DNA from: CANNBR01 sp964592275
Lineage (GTDB): Bacteria; Babelota; Babeliae; Babelales; CAIQNR01
DNA length: 24,003 bases
Reading direction: 5' to 3'
NCBI GenBank assembly: GCA_964592275.1
Contig: CAZQDJ010000016.1
Location: 1-24,003 of the forward strand
This document shows positions 1-7,705 of the stretch, in pieces. The number at the start of each line of letters is the position of its first letter. Position 1 is the first letter of the stretch. The notes under the pieces are model-generated. The model was not told the DNA's origin. It did not search any database and saw only the letters and a list, made by a program, of their open reading frames with translations. The translations under genes and the position numbers were made by a program.

Positions 1-165
1 TTTTATTTAGCGTCATGCGTGAGCTCCTACGCACTTTCCAATCCATAGTGATTTTCCGATTCCATGATAAAATAAGCAATCAGGATACTATTTTTTGAGG
101 AATTAGCCAGCTTATATCAAAAACCGCAATGAGACGTTGAATAGGTATAACAAAGGGATAGCAAG

Positions 166-1497
166 ATGATAGCACTAACCAATACGTTGACAGGAAAGAA
201 GGAACCTTTTGTTTCTTTAAAAAAAGCAGCGGTGAATCTGTACGTGTGTGGCATCACTCCTTATGATTATGCACACATTGGGCATGGTCGCGTGTACGTG
301 ACTTTTGATATTCTATTACGGATCTTGCGCCTTTCTGGTTATGACGTTACCTACTGTCGTAATTTTACTGATATTGATGATAAGTTGCTCAACCGTGCGC
401 AAAAAGAATTGGGAGATAAGTTTAGGTATTTGGAAGTTGCTCAAAAATATATCGATGCTTATCACGAAGATGTTGCAGTGCTTGGGTGTTACGAACCAAC
501 AAGTGAACCACGCGTTACCGAAACGATCCCACAAATTATTACGTTTATTGAGGGGCTTATTCACAATGGCTATGCCTATCAGGTAGATGGTGATGTTTAT
601 TACCGAGTCACGAAATTTGCTTCTTATGGAAAGCTTTCAAAACGAAATATCGAGGATCTATTAGTTGGTGCACGTGTCGAACTGAATGAAAAAAAAGAAA
701 ATCCTCTTGATTTTGCTTTGTGGAAAGCTGAACAAGAAGAAACTTTTTGGAAGAGCCCATGGGGCTATGGAAGGCCGGGATGGCACATAGAATGTTCTGC
801 TATGGCTGCTCAGCATTTAGCACCACACATTGATATTCATGGTGGTGGCATGGATCTTATTTTTCCTCATCATGAAAATGAAATTGCACAATCTGAAGGA
901 TTGTATGGGGGGACTTTTTCAACGTACTGGCTTCACAATGCTTTTGTTCGTATCAATCAAGAAAAAATGTCAAAGTCGCTTGGAAATTTTTTTACATTGC
1001 GTGATGTATTTGCGTCGTTTGATCCAATGGTTGTTCGTTTTTATTATGTGCAACATCACTATCGCTCTCCCCTAGATTTTTCTTTTGAAGATTTACGAGC
1101 AGCAGAAAAAGCTTATCATCGTTTATGTAAGGCGTTTTCTGGTTCAGAGTGCCCTATTCAAATGACGTATAAGCATGGTGAAGTGTCACCGATTTTCCAA
1201 AAGATCGTTGATTTTGTTTCAGATGATCTTAATACCGTAGGAGCCCTTGGGGTTGTGTTTGAACATCTTTCTGATATGAAAGACGAACTCTGTAGCATCA
1301 AATTATTTTTACAACAGATTCTTGGGCTTTCGTTGGAGTTGCTTCCAGAAAAACAGGTAGAAATGACGGATGAAATACGTTCTCTTATTCAGGAGCGTGA
1401 AATTGCCCGTATTGCAAAAGATTGGGTAACTGCAGATGCGGTGCGTCAAAAATTGCTTGAGCTTGGTTATGAAGTGCAGGATAAGAAAAAACTGTAA
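166..1497 (+). CDS. cysS: Cysteinyl-tRNA synthetase
   Basis: This cytoplasmic class I aminoacyl-tRNA synthetase charges tRNA-Cys with cysteine using ATP. The sequence shows the HIGH signature at residues 37-40 and KMSKS at 267-271. The zinc and cysteine-binding ligands typical of CysS are present: Cys28 in the CGIT context, Cys210 in WHIEC, and His235 in PHHENE. The C-terminal helical tRNA-binding part ends in a lysine-rich tail. At 443 aa it is slightly shorter than the usual 460 or so residues, with no domain missing. The ATG at 166 is preceded by a purine-rich AAAGGGA about 8 nt upstream, and the protein aligns with the family from its first residues. It stands alone on the plus strand, convergent with murJ. 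No clear promoter was identified in positions 1-165. Confidence 0.97.
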   Translation: MIALTNTLTGKKEPFVSLKKAAVNLYVCGITPYDYAHIGHGRVYVTFDILLRILRLSGYDVTYCRNFTDIDDKLLNRAQKELGDKFRYLEVAQKYIDAYHEDVAVLGCYEPTSEPRVTETIPQIITFIEGLIHNGYAYQVDGDVYYRVTKFASYGKLSKRNIEDLLVGARVELNEKKENPLDFALWKAEQEETFWKSPWGYGRPGWHIECSAMAAQHLAPHIDIHGGGMDLIFPHHENEIAQSEGLYGGTFSTYWLHNAFVRINQEKMSKSLGNFFTLRDVFASFDPMVVRFYYVQHHYRSPLDFSFEDLRAAEKAYHRLCKAFSGSECPIQMTYKHGEVSPIFQKIVDFVSDDLNTVGALGVVFEHLSDMKDELCSIKLFLQQILGLSLELLPEKQVEMTDEIRSLIQEREIARIAKDWVTADAVRQKLLELGYEVQDKKKL

Positions 1498-1516
1498 ATT
1501 ATCTTATTACCTATAA

Positions 1517-1852
1517 TTAGAGCTTATCCGAAAATTAATAGATACATTAAAAAAGTCCCGTCATCCCCAGCGATAGGAGTAGCCACGTCCGAATGGACGA
1601 GTGGCGTATGACTGAGCGTTGGGGATCCAGTTGTTACAGGAAGAAGTCATTTTTTTGATTGTATAGAGATGGATAATCGATACTAGATAGCATTTGAACT
1701 ATGAGGACTTTGTCTTGTTACGTCTGGATCCCCGTACCGTTCACTCAGTCTAACGAAACATTTTATGTTTCGCCGCGACTTCGTTCTCTGGGGATGACAG
1801 TAAAAAAACAAACTTAAAAGATGGATTGATTTAATTTTCGGATAAGCTCTTA
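1517..1852. mobile_element. MITE-like foldback element with 19-bp TIRs and TTA target duplication
   Basis: The ends are perfect inverted repeats, GAGCTTATCCGAAAATTAA at 1520-1538 and its reverse complement at 1831-1849. Each is flanked outside by TTA (1517-1519 and 1850-1852). A TNA duplication next to a TIR starting with GAG is the pattern of IS5-family elements. The element has no coding capacity. Internally it folds back on itself: GTCATCCCC near 1559 opposes GGGGATGAC near 1790, and GGGGATCCAG near 1621 opposes CTGGATCCCC near 1729. I infer a non-autonomous element mobilised in trans by a transposase that is not in this window. It occupies most of the gap between the convergent cysS and murJ genes, where its hairpin could also block read-through. 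Confidence 0.75.
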
Positions 1853-1855
1853 AAT

Positions 1856-1883
1856 AGAGGGGAGATTAATTAATCTCCCCTCT
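1856..1883. terminator. Perfect 28-bp palindrome between convergent cysS and murJ
   Basis: AGAGGGGAGATTAA (1856-1869) is followed directly by its exact reverse complement (1870-1883). It lies 13 nt past the murJ stop and just outside the MITE-like element. A strong hairpin between convergent genes suggests a bidirectional terminator. No long T-tract follows on either strand, so termination by this site alone is uncertain. Confidence 0.5.
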
Positions 1884-1896
1884 TAACTTGTTTGTA

Positions 1897-3477
1897 TCAG
1901 TCTAGAAAATAAAGCTGAACCTTGAATTGCTTGCGTGTTATGTACAATACACCAAACGCACTTGCAATAAGAGGCATAGTCCATAGCCAAAAACCAAAAC
2001 TTTCTATAAAAAAGAATGTTGCCTTTGTCGATGTTCCACAGGCATGTATAACTGCCTGATGTACCGCTTTGTAACCCCAATAGAGAGGAAGCAAAACAAT
2101 GATCAGTTGTATGCTGTAACGCAGTGCAAATTCAAAAAATTCTTTTAAGTGTAATTCAAAATTATGTTTATATTTTAAGAAAAACAATGACAACACTGTT
2201 TGCGTGATTCCCGAAATACAGGTCCCTAACGCAAGGCCAATCGTCCCCAATGAACCAACCAATAGATAATTAGCTCCCACATTCATAACGGTAGCTGCTG
2301 CAGCAATTATCATTGGGTAACGAGTGTCATGAAACGAGTAATACAAATTAAAAAGAATTTTATTAATCGAAAAGAAAAAAAGTCCCATTAAAAAAGCTAG
2401 TAACAAATGTCCTGCTTCAGGAATCAAGGCCACAGGAAATTTTTTTGAAGACGAAACAAACAATGTCACAAAAATATTTTCTGATAAATAGCCCATGATA
2501 ATCGTTGCAGGAATTGTCACCCAGAACACAAACTTCATCGATTCTGCTAAATAAAAATGGAGTCGTTTAGGATCAATAAGATTTACTTTTGAAAAATGGG
2601 GTAACAGAATCGTAGAAAAAGCAACGGCAAATACACCAAGTGGGATTCCCATAAAGCGAGACGTATATTTTATCAATGTCACCGAACCAACTGCTAAGTA
2701 AGAAGCAAAGCGTTGATCAATAATCAGAGAAAGTTCCATCACGCTCATGCTCAAAAAACAGAATAAAAATTTCGTAAGCATTTGTAAGAATGAGTGAGTA
2801 GTTTCCATGGTTGGCATTTTGAAAGAGAATCCCAATGAAAAATAACTGATTACATGGAGCACAATTTGTAAAAAGCCCCCGAATAAAATGGCATAGCATA
2901 AATATTCAACTGATAATCCATAGGCTAAACAGGCAAGAATGCCACCAATGAATGTAATGTTTAAAAGTACTGGACAAAAGGCGGGAATAAAAAACTGATT
3001 AACTGATTGCAATGCACCTGCCAATAATGAACTGGTAGAAATAAAAAAAATAAAAGGCATTAAAATACGTAAACAAGGGATCGTTGCCGCAAGCTGCTCT
3101 GACGAAAATCCAGGCGCTATCAAGGTAATGGTATATTCAGGTTGCCAGACAACGAGTACACACAGCGCTAACAAAAGTCCTTCAAAAAATAAAAAAGCTA
3201 AGGACATCAATTCATTTGCTTTTTCTTTGCCCCCTTTATGAAACAGTGTCACAAATGTTGGCACAAATGCAGCAGTCAACGCGCCTTCTGCAAAGAGTTT
3301 TCGCAAAGAATTAGGAATCATAAACGCAGTAGTAAATGCATCGGCTACTACTCCAACACCCAAAAATCTCATGAGTAAAATTTCTCGCGCAAGTCCTAAA
3401 AAACGACTAACTAGAGTATTGCCACCCACTTGAAAGGTCTTTTTTAAAATTGATTTTTTATGCAGCTGGTCACTCAT
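1897..3477 (-). CDS. murJ: Lipid II flippase MurJ (MviN family)
   Basis: This integral inner-membrane protein of the MOP superfamily flips lipid II for peptidoglycan synthesis. The 526-residue protein is hydrophobic throughout, consistent with about 14 transmembrane helices. The conserved N-terminal block is clear: SRFLGLARE, then ADAF, PNSLRKLFAEGA and AAFVPTF. Arg25, Arg31, Asp46 and Arg59 correspond to the charged residues of E. coli MurJ (Arg18, Arg24, Asp39, Arg52) with a constant offset of seven. The ATG at 3477 is chosen over an in-frame ATG at 3498 because AAAAGGGA (3490-3483) sits 5 nt upstream of it; that ribosome-binding site would lie inside the coding sequence of the longer form. 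It is transcribed away from clpB, from which it is separated by a probable terminator. Its presence implies that the organism still moves a peptidoglycan precursor. Confidence 0.93.
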   Translation of the reverse strand: MSDQLHKKSILKKTFQVGGNTLVSRFLGLAREILLMRFLGVGVVADAFTTAFMIPNSLRKLFAEGALTAAFVPTFVTLFHKGGKEKANELMSLAFLFFEGLLLALCVLVVWQPEYTITLIAPGFSSEQLAATIPCLRILMPFIFFISTSSLLAGALQSVNQFFIPAFCPVLLNITFIGGILACLAYGLSVEYLCYAILFGGFLQIVLHVISYFSLGFSFKMPTMETTHSFLQMLTKFLFCFLSMSVMELSLIIDQRFASYLAVGSVTLIKYTSRFMGIPLGVFAVAFSTILLPHFSKVNLIDPKRLHFYLAESMKFVFWVTIPATIIMGYLSENIFVTLFVSSSKKFPVALIPEAGHLLLAFLMGLFFFSINKILFNLYYSFHDTRYPMIIAAAATVMNVGANYLLVGSLGTIGLALGTCISGITQTVLSLFFLKYKHNFELHLKEFFEFALRYSIQLIIVLLPLYWGYKAVHQAVIHACGTSTKATFFFIESFGFWLWTMPLIASAFGVLYITRKQFKVQLYFLD

Positions 3478-3589
3478 AAGATTCCCTTTTAGATACATTT
3501 AAAATTATGATTTTTTTGTTACATCTTGTGTATTAAAAGTTTATCTGAAAACTCATGCCATCACAAAAAGCTTGATAGAGTGATTTGAT

Positions 3590-3622
3590 TAAAAAATCTT
3601 AAACATGATTCAAGTTTTTTTA
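3590..3622 (-). terminator. Intrinsic terminator downstream of clpB
   Basis: Read on the minus strand, CTTGAA and TTTAAG (one G·U pair) form a 6-bp stem around a 5-nt loop, preceded by an A-run and followed by A then six Ts. It begins about 60 nt past the clpB stop. The opposite strand also has a run of seven Ts after the stem, so it could act both ways. The remaining 3499-3589 should hold the murJ promoter, but I see no convincing -35/-10 pair there. Confidence 0.6.
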
Positions 3623-3680
3623 AACTAATTTGAAAGTTAATAGATAGGTAGTGACATTAAGGAAGAGAAGTTTCGTAAAG

Positions 3681-6242
3681 TTATGACAATGCAATCGCAT
3701 TATTTTTCACGTTTACAGTAATTTCTTTAGCTTCAGGATTTTTAAGTAAAAACTGGGAAAGAGGCACTGTTATATAATCTTGAATAGCTCGTTTTAATGG
3801 ACGTGCGCCAAACTCTTTAACATATCCTTTTTCTGCAATGAATTTTTCTACACTCTGATCAATCGTAAGTGTGATGTGGCGGTCCTTGAGTCGTTTGACT
3901 AGTTTTTCGATATGAATACGAGCAATTGAAACAATCTGTTTTTCATCAAGAGAGTTAAAGAAAACAATGGCGTCGATACGATTTAAAAACTCTGGTTTAA
4001 AAACGTGATACAGCTCTTTGTTGATTTCTTCTTTTACTTTTTCATCAATTGTTTTTGCAGCAAGGATGAGATGCGATCCGATGTTTGAAGTCATGATAAT
4101 GATGCAGTTTTTAAACGATACTTGTCTGCCTTGTCCATCAGTCAAATGACCTTCGTCAAGAATTTGTAAAAAAATATTGAAAACATCAGGGTGTGCTTTT
4201 TCTATTTCATCAAAAAGAATAACGCTATACGGGTTGCGGCGTACTTGTTCAGTAAGTTGACCACCTTCTTCGTAGCCAACGTAGCCAGGAGGTGAGCCGA
4301 TTAAACGTGCTACTGCATGTTTTTCCATATATTCAGACATGTCGATACGAGTGATTTTGCGTGGATCGTGGAACAAAAAATCAGCAAGAGTGCGAGCAAC
4401 TTCGGTTTTGCCAACTCCTGTAGGTCCAAGGAATAAGAATGATCCGATAGGACGGTTAGGATCAGTAAGGCCGGTGCGATGCATTTGAATGGCATGGGCA
4501 ATTTTTGCAACTGCGTCATCTTGGCCGACCACGTTAGCACGCATATGTTCTTCCATATGCAGTAATTTTTCAGTTTCGCTTTCTTGTAGTTTTTCTGCTG
4601 GAATTTTGGTCCAACGTGCAAGTACGAGTGCGATATCGTGCTCGTCTACTTCCTGTTTTACAAGGCAGCTTTTGAGATCTTTGAGTTTTTCTTGTTGTTT
4701 GCCAAGTTCTTTTTCTAATTCAACGAGTTTGCCATATTTAATTTCTGATGCTTTTGCAAAGTCACCTTGACGTTCGGCAAGTTGATACTGATAGTTAGCT
4801 TCTTCTATTTTTGATTTTATTTCGTTGATTTTTTCAAGAGGAGCAGTTTCTGCTTTCCACTGATTGTAAAGTGTTTTGTGTTGTTCTTTAATTTCAGCAA
4901 GTTCTTTTTCAAGTTCTTTAAGGCGTTCTTTGGAAGGAGTATCATCTTTTTCTTTTTTGAGCGCTGCCTTTTCAACTTCAAGTTGGTTCATTCTACGCTC
5001 TAGACGATCAAGTTCTTCCGGTTGCGAATCGATTGACATGCGAACCATAGATGCTGCTTCATCGATAAGATCGATAGCTTTGTCAGGTAAAAAACGATCA
5101 GGAATATTTTTATCTGATAACATAACGGCGCTCACAAGAGCCTGATCTTTAATTCTAATTCCGTGATGGAGTTCATAGCGTTCTTTGAGTCCGCGTAAAA
5201 TAGAAAGTGCGTCTTCAGGTGTTGGCTCTTCTACAAAAACTGGTTGAAAGCGACGTTCAAGGGCTGCATCTTTTTCGATATATTTTTTATATTCTTTGAT
5301 GGTTGTTGCGCCAATGCAATGAAGTGTGCCACGAGCAAGGGCGGGTTTGAGTAAGTTAGAAGCATCCATACCTCCACCTGATGACCCGGCACCAACAAGC
5401 ATATGTATTTCATCGATAAAAAGAACGACGCTGTCTTGTGCTTCTTCAACTGCTTTCAAAATGTTTTTAATACGTTCTTCAAATTCACCTTGGAATTTTG
5501 TTCCTGCTATTAAAAGACCTAAATCGAGAGAGAAAATTTGTTTGTTTTCAAGGCTTTCTGGCACATCGCCCGCTACAATGCGTTGTGCGATGCCTTCAAT
5601 GATTGCTGTTTTACCAACCCCTGGTTCTCCAATAAGAACGGGATTATTTTTGGTGCGACGCGAAAGAATCTGGATGACGCGGCGAATTTCTTCGTGTCGA
5701 CCGATGACTGGATCGAGCTTGCCTTCACGAGCTTGCTTGGTGAGATTTTGAGTAAATTTTTCAAGAACTTGATACTGAGCTTCTGCGTTTTTATCGGTAA
5801 CTTTTTTACCCTTACGCATTTTTTGTGTTTGTTCAGTAACTGTTTTATGGGTGAAGTTCATCTGTTTGAAAAAATTACGAATAACCGTGCTGATGTGGGT
5901 GGTGGTTGTCAACGCCAAGAGTATATGCTCAAGGCTGATATATTCGTCATCGAGTGATTGCGCCTCTTTTTCGCATGCTTGCAAAAATTCTTGGGTGGTG
6001 CGGTCGATGGCTAGTTGTGCGCTTGAGCTACTGGTGGGCAGTGTTGCAAGTTCTCGTTTAATAAGAAGTTCAAGTTCATGAGTGGGCATATCGATCATGT
6101 TAAAAAAAGTAAGACAGAACTCATTCTTAATGGTTGCAGCAAGGAGATGTAGTGGTTGCAAAGTGGTGTTGTGGAGCTTTGTTGCAATCTCGGCCGCACT
6201 ATTTATCAGTTCCTGACTTGCGGTTGTGAACTTTTCCATCAT
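3681..6242 (-). CDS. clpB: ATP-dependent disaggregase ClpB
   Basis: ClpB is a hexameric AAA+ chaperone that works with DnaK to pull polypeptides out of cytoplasmic aggregates. Its 853 residues match the usual ClpB length of about 857. In order it shows the N-terminal Clp repeat domain (about 1-145), NBD1 with Walker A GEPGVGKT at 205-212 and the LFIDEIH Walker B, a long charged coiled-coil middle domain (about 405-525) that separates ClpB from ClpA and ClpC, and NBD2 with GPTGVGKT at 606-613 followed by the IRMDMSEY-type block. The protein starts MMEK; AAAGGGA 6 nt before the first ATG supports 6242. The first 44 nt overlap the 3' end of uvrC on the same strand, so the two are probably co-transcribed and translationally linked. 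No CIRCE-type operator was seen. Confidence 0.98.
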   Translation of the reverse strand: MMEKFTTASQELINSAAEIATKLHNTTLQPLHLLAATIKNEFCLTFFNMIDMPTHELELLIKRELATLPTSSSSAQLAIDRTTQEFLQACEKEAQSLDDEYISLEHILLALTTTTHISTVIRNFFKQMNFTHKTVTEQTQKMRKGKKVTDKNAEAQYQVLEKFTQNLTKQAREGKLDPVIGRHEEIRRVIQILSRRTKNNPVLIGEPGVGKTAIIEGIAQRIVAGDVPESLENKQIFSLDLGLLIAGTKFQGEFEERIKNILKAVEEAQDSVVLFIDEIHMLVGAGSSGGGMDASNLLKPALARGTLHCIGATTIKEYKKYIEKDAALERRFQPVFVEEPTPEDALSILRGLKERYELHHGIRIKDQALVSAVMLSDKNIPDRFLPDKAIDLIDEAASMVRMSIDSQPEELDRLERRMNQLEVEKAALKKEKDDTPSKERLKELEKELAEIKEQHKTLYNQWKAETAPLEKINEIKSKIEEANYQYQLAERQGDFAKASEIKYGKLVELEKELGKQQEKLKDLKSCLVKQEVDEHDIALVLARWTKIPAEKLQESETEKLLHMEEHMRANVVGQDDAVAKIAHAIQMHRTGLTDPNRPIGSFLFLGPTGVGKTEVARTLADFLFHDPRKITRIDMSEYMEKHAVARLIGSPPGYVGYEEGGQLTEQVRRNPYSVILFDEIEKAHPDVFNIFLQILDEGHLTDGQGRQVSFKNCIIIMTSNIGSHLILAAKTIDEKVKEEINKELYHVFKPEFLNRIDAIVFFNSLDEKQIVSIARIHIEKLVKRLKDRHITLTIDQSVEKFIAEKGYVKEFGARPLKRAIQDYITVPLSQFLLKNPEAKEITVNVKNNAIALS

Positions 6243-7494
6243 CGTACGTCCCTTTCGATCGTAAGGTTCGGTGGTAATTTATAGCAAAATGATGCGCATA
6301 ATTTCTTAGGTAGATCAACAGTTTACCCATGGATTTTGTCTCATCAAGGCCAAATCCTTCTGGGTAGTTATCGCTAAAAATAATTTCTTCTCGCTTTGCC
6401 AAACTTAAGCAAGGGGTTTCTTTAAGAAGAGGTAAAACTGCATTACGTTGTCCTTTCCCTCCATCAATTAAGACAAGGTCAGGTTTTTGCATGGGATCTT
6501 TGTAACGGCGTCGTACAATTTCAAAAAGAGCCGCATAATCATTTTGAATGGTGAGTGTTTTGATTTTAAAACGACGGAATGCATTTTTATCAGGGATGCC
6601 ATTGGTAAATCGTATGCAGGATCCTACAATTGCAGTGCTCTGAAAGTGAGAAATATCAAAGCAATCGATAGTGCGAGGAGGGCGAGGGAGATTAAATATT
6701 TTTTCTAGTTCATGAGCAGTGATTTCGTAATTTTCAGGAAGTTCAGAAACTGCGTTAATTAAAATGTCATAGGCATACTTATGGGGAGTAAAACGAGTTT
6801 CTAAGGTTCTAAAAATCGTATCAATCGAAAGTGCATACTCATGCAAGTTGCGTGCTTTTTCAAAGGAGAGCGCTTCTGTATGTTTTTTTATTTCTACCTC
6901 TATTTTTTTTAAAAAATCTTTTCTGTTTTGTTTAAGAGCGTCGATGGCAAGTTCAAGCCGTAACAGATATTCAGTAGGGTCAAACTGTGCAAGGCAACTT
7001 CCTGCGCATTTACCGAGATGGTAATCAAGACACCCGTTGGTAATTGTTTTTTTGCAGCGATACAACCGAAACGTATTGATAAGGTACTCGTGTATTTTAC
7101 GAGCTTGTTGTTTGTGGATGAAGGGCCCAAAATAATGGCCTTTTTCTTTTTGTATGCGTACGACTTTTAAAGTAGGCAATGGTTCTTCAGTTATCAGCAG
7201 ATAGAGAAAAGGATCCCCAGATTTTAAAAGAACGTTGTATTTTGGTTGGTATTTTTTTACTAGATCAGCTTCTAAGAGAAGCGCTTCTGTTTCTGTTTTG
7301 GTAACGACATAATCGATGGCTGAAGATTCTTCTAGAAGCGCATGTACTTTCCAGTCGGTTGCTTGCTTTTGAAAATAGGAGGCAACTCTCTTTTTGAGTG
7401 ACTTTGCTTTACCAACATACAAAACTGTTCCGCGGCTGTTTTTAAACAGGTAGATGCCGGGTAACAGTGGCAGGGTTTGTAATCTTTCTTTCAT
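6199..7494 (-). CDS. uvrC: UvrC excinuclease subunit, short form lacking C-terminal helix-hairpin-helix
   Basis: UvrC makes both incisions around DNA lesions in UvrABC nucleotide excision repair. The N-terminal GIY-YIG nuclease is clear (PGIY at 12-15, YVGKAKSLKKR from 26). A four-cysteine set spaced CX7CX7CX3C follows, like the reported iron-sulfur site of UvrC, then the UVR motif. The RNase H-like nuclease has its acidic residues in CFDISHF (Asp280) and LIDGGKGQ (Asp344) and the histidine block YAHHFAINYHR. The protein stops about 15 residues after that block, where the (HhH)2 DNA-binding domain should start. Its 431 aa compare with the usual 580-610. The tail is read through the ribosome-binding site and start of clpB. 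The start at 7494 is chosen because family members begin about 12-17 residues before PGIY; an in-frame ATG at 7554 would add 20 atypical residues. Neither start has a strong ribosome-binding site. Confidence 0.9.
   Translation of the reverse strand: MKERLQTLPLLPGIYLFKNSRGTVLYVGKAKSLKKRVASYFQKQATDWKVHALLEESSAIDYVVTKTETEALLLEADLVKKYQPKYNVLLKSGDPFLYLLITEEPLPTLKVVRIQKEKGHYFGPFIHKQQARKIHEYLINTFRLYRCKKTITNGCLDYHLGKCAGSCLAQFDPTEYLLRLELAIDALKQNRKDFLKKIEVEIKKHTEALSFEKARNLHEYALSIDTIFRTLETRFTPHKYAYDILINAVSELPENYEITAHELEKIFNLPRPPRTIDCFDISHFQSTAIVGSCIRFTNGIPDKNAFRRFKIKTLTIQNDYAALFEIVRRRYKDPMQKPDLVLIDGGKGQRNAVLPLLKETPCLSLAKREEIIFSDNYPEGFGLDETKSMGKLLIYLRNYAHHFAINYHRTLRSKGTYDDGKVHNRKSGTDK
6249..6255 (-). promoter_or_regulatory. 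clpB ribosome-binding site inside the uvrC 3' end
   Basis: AAAGGGA lies 6 nt before the first clpB ATG and is read in another frame as part of the last uvrC codons. It fixes the clpB start at 6242. It also places clpB initiation under ribosomes finishing uvrC, which suggests coupling. Confidence 0.6.
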
Positions 7495-7560
7495 AACTTT
7501 CAGTATGCCTTTAATCAGAGAAAAAGAGGAGTAGTAAGAAAAAATGGATGGCATAGTTAA

Positions 7561-7700
7561 GATTTGTCCTAAAATTACTTCAAGTATCTTTTAAGTTTGT
7601 TTTTTTACTGTCATCCCCATACGTTCACTTCGTCTAGCCAGTGCTGTGCACTGCTGCGACTACCGTTCTCTGGGGATGACGGGTCTTCTCAAAAATAAGT
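7561..7700. repeat. Diverged, internally deleted copy of the MITE-like element
   Basis: Positions 7586-7619 match the reverse complement of 1789-1822 exactly over 34 bp. The next arm, CGTTCTCTGGGGATGAC near 7664-7680, matches 1782-1798. The outer part near 7561-7577 is a degenerate version of the 1517-1852 TIR (GATTTGTCCTAAAATTA against GCTTATCCGAAAATTA). GTCATCCCC (7610-7618) and GGGGATGAC (7672-7680) can pair into a hairpin. It fills almost the whole space between the delta-60 gene and uvrC, so it may act as a terminator or processing hairpin between them. The right boundary is approximate. Confidence 0.55.
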
Positions 7701-7705
7701 AACTT

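Noticed and set aside
1..165. Possible end of an upstream gene or a cysS promoter
   Set aside because: No long open frame, RNA-like structure or paired -35/-10 could be supported in this stretch.
3478..3498. Longer murJ starting at 3498
   Set aside because: The ribosome-binding site AAAAGGGA lies between the two ATGs and fits the ATG at 3477. The extra seven residues do not belong to the family N-terminus.
5326..5957. Plus-strand open frames of up to about 140 codons across the clpB region
   Set aside because: They lie antisense to highly conserved clpB codons, have no ribosome-binding site or recognisable protein character, and are rich in Ser/Cys/Arg as expected from reading its complement.
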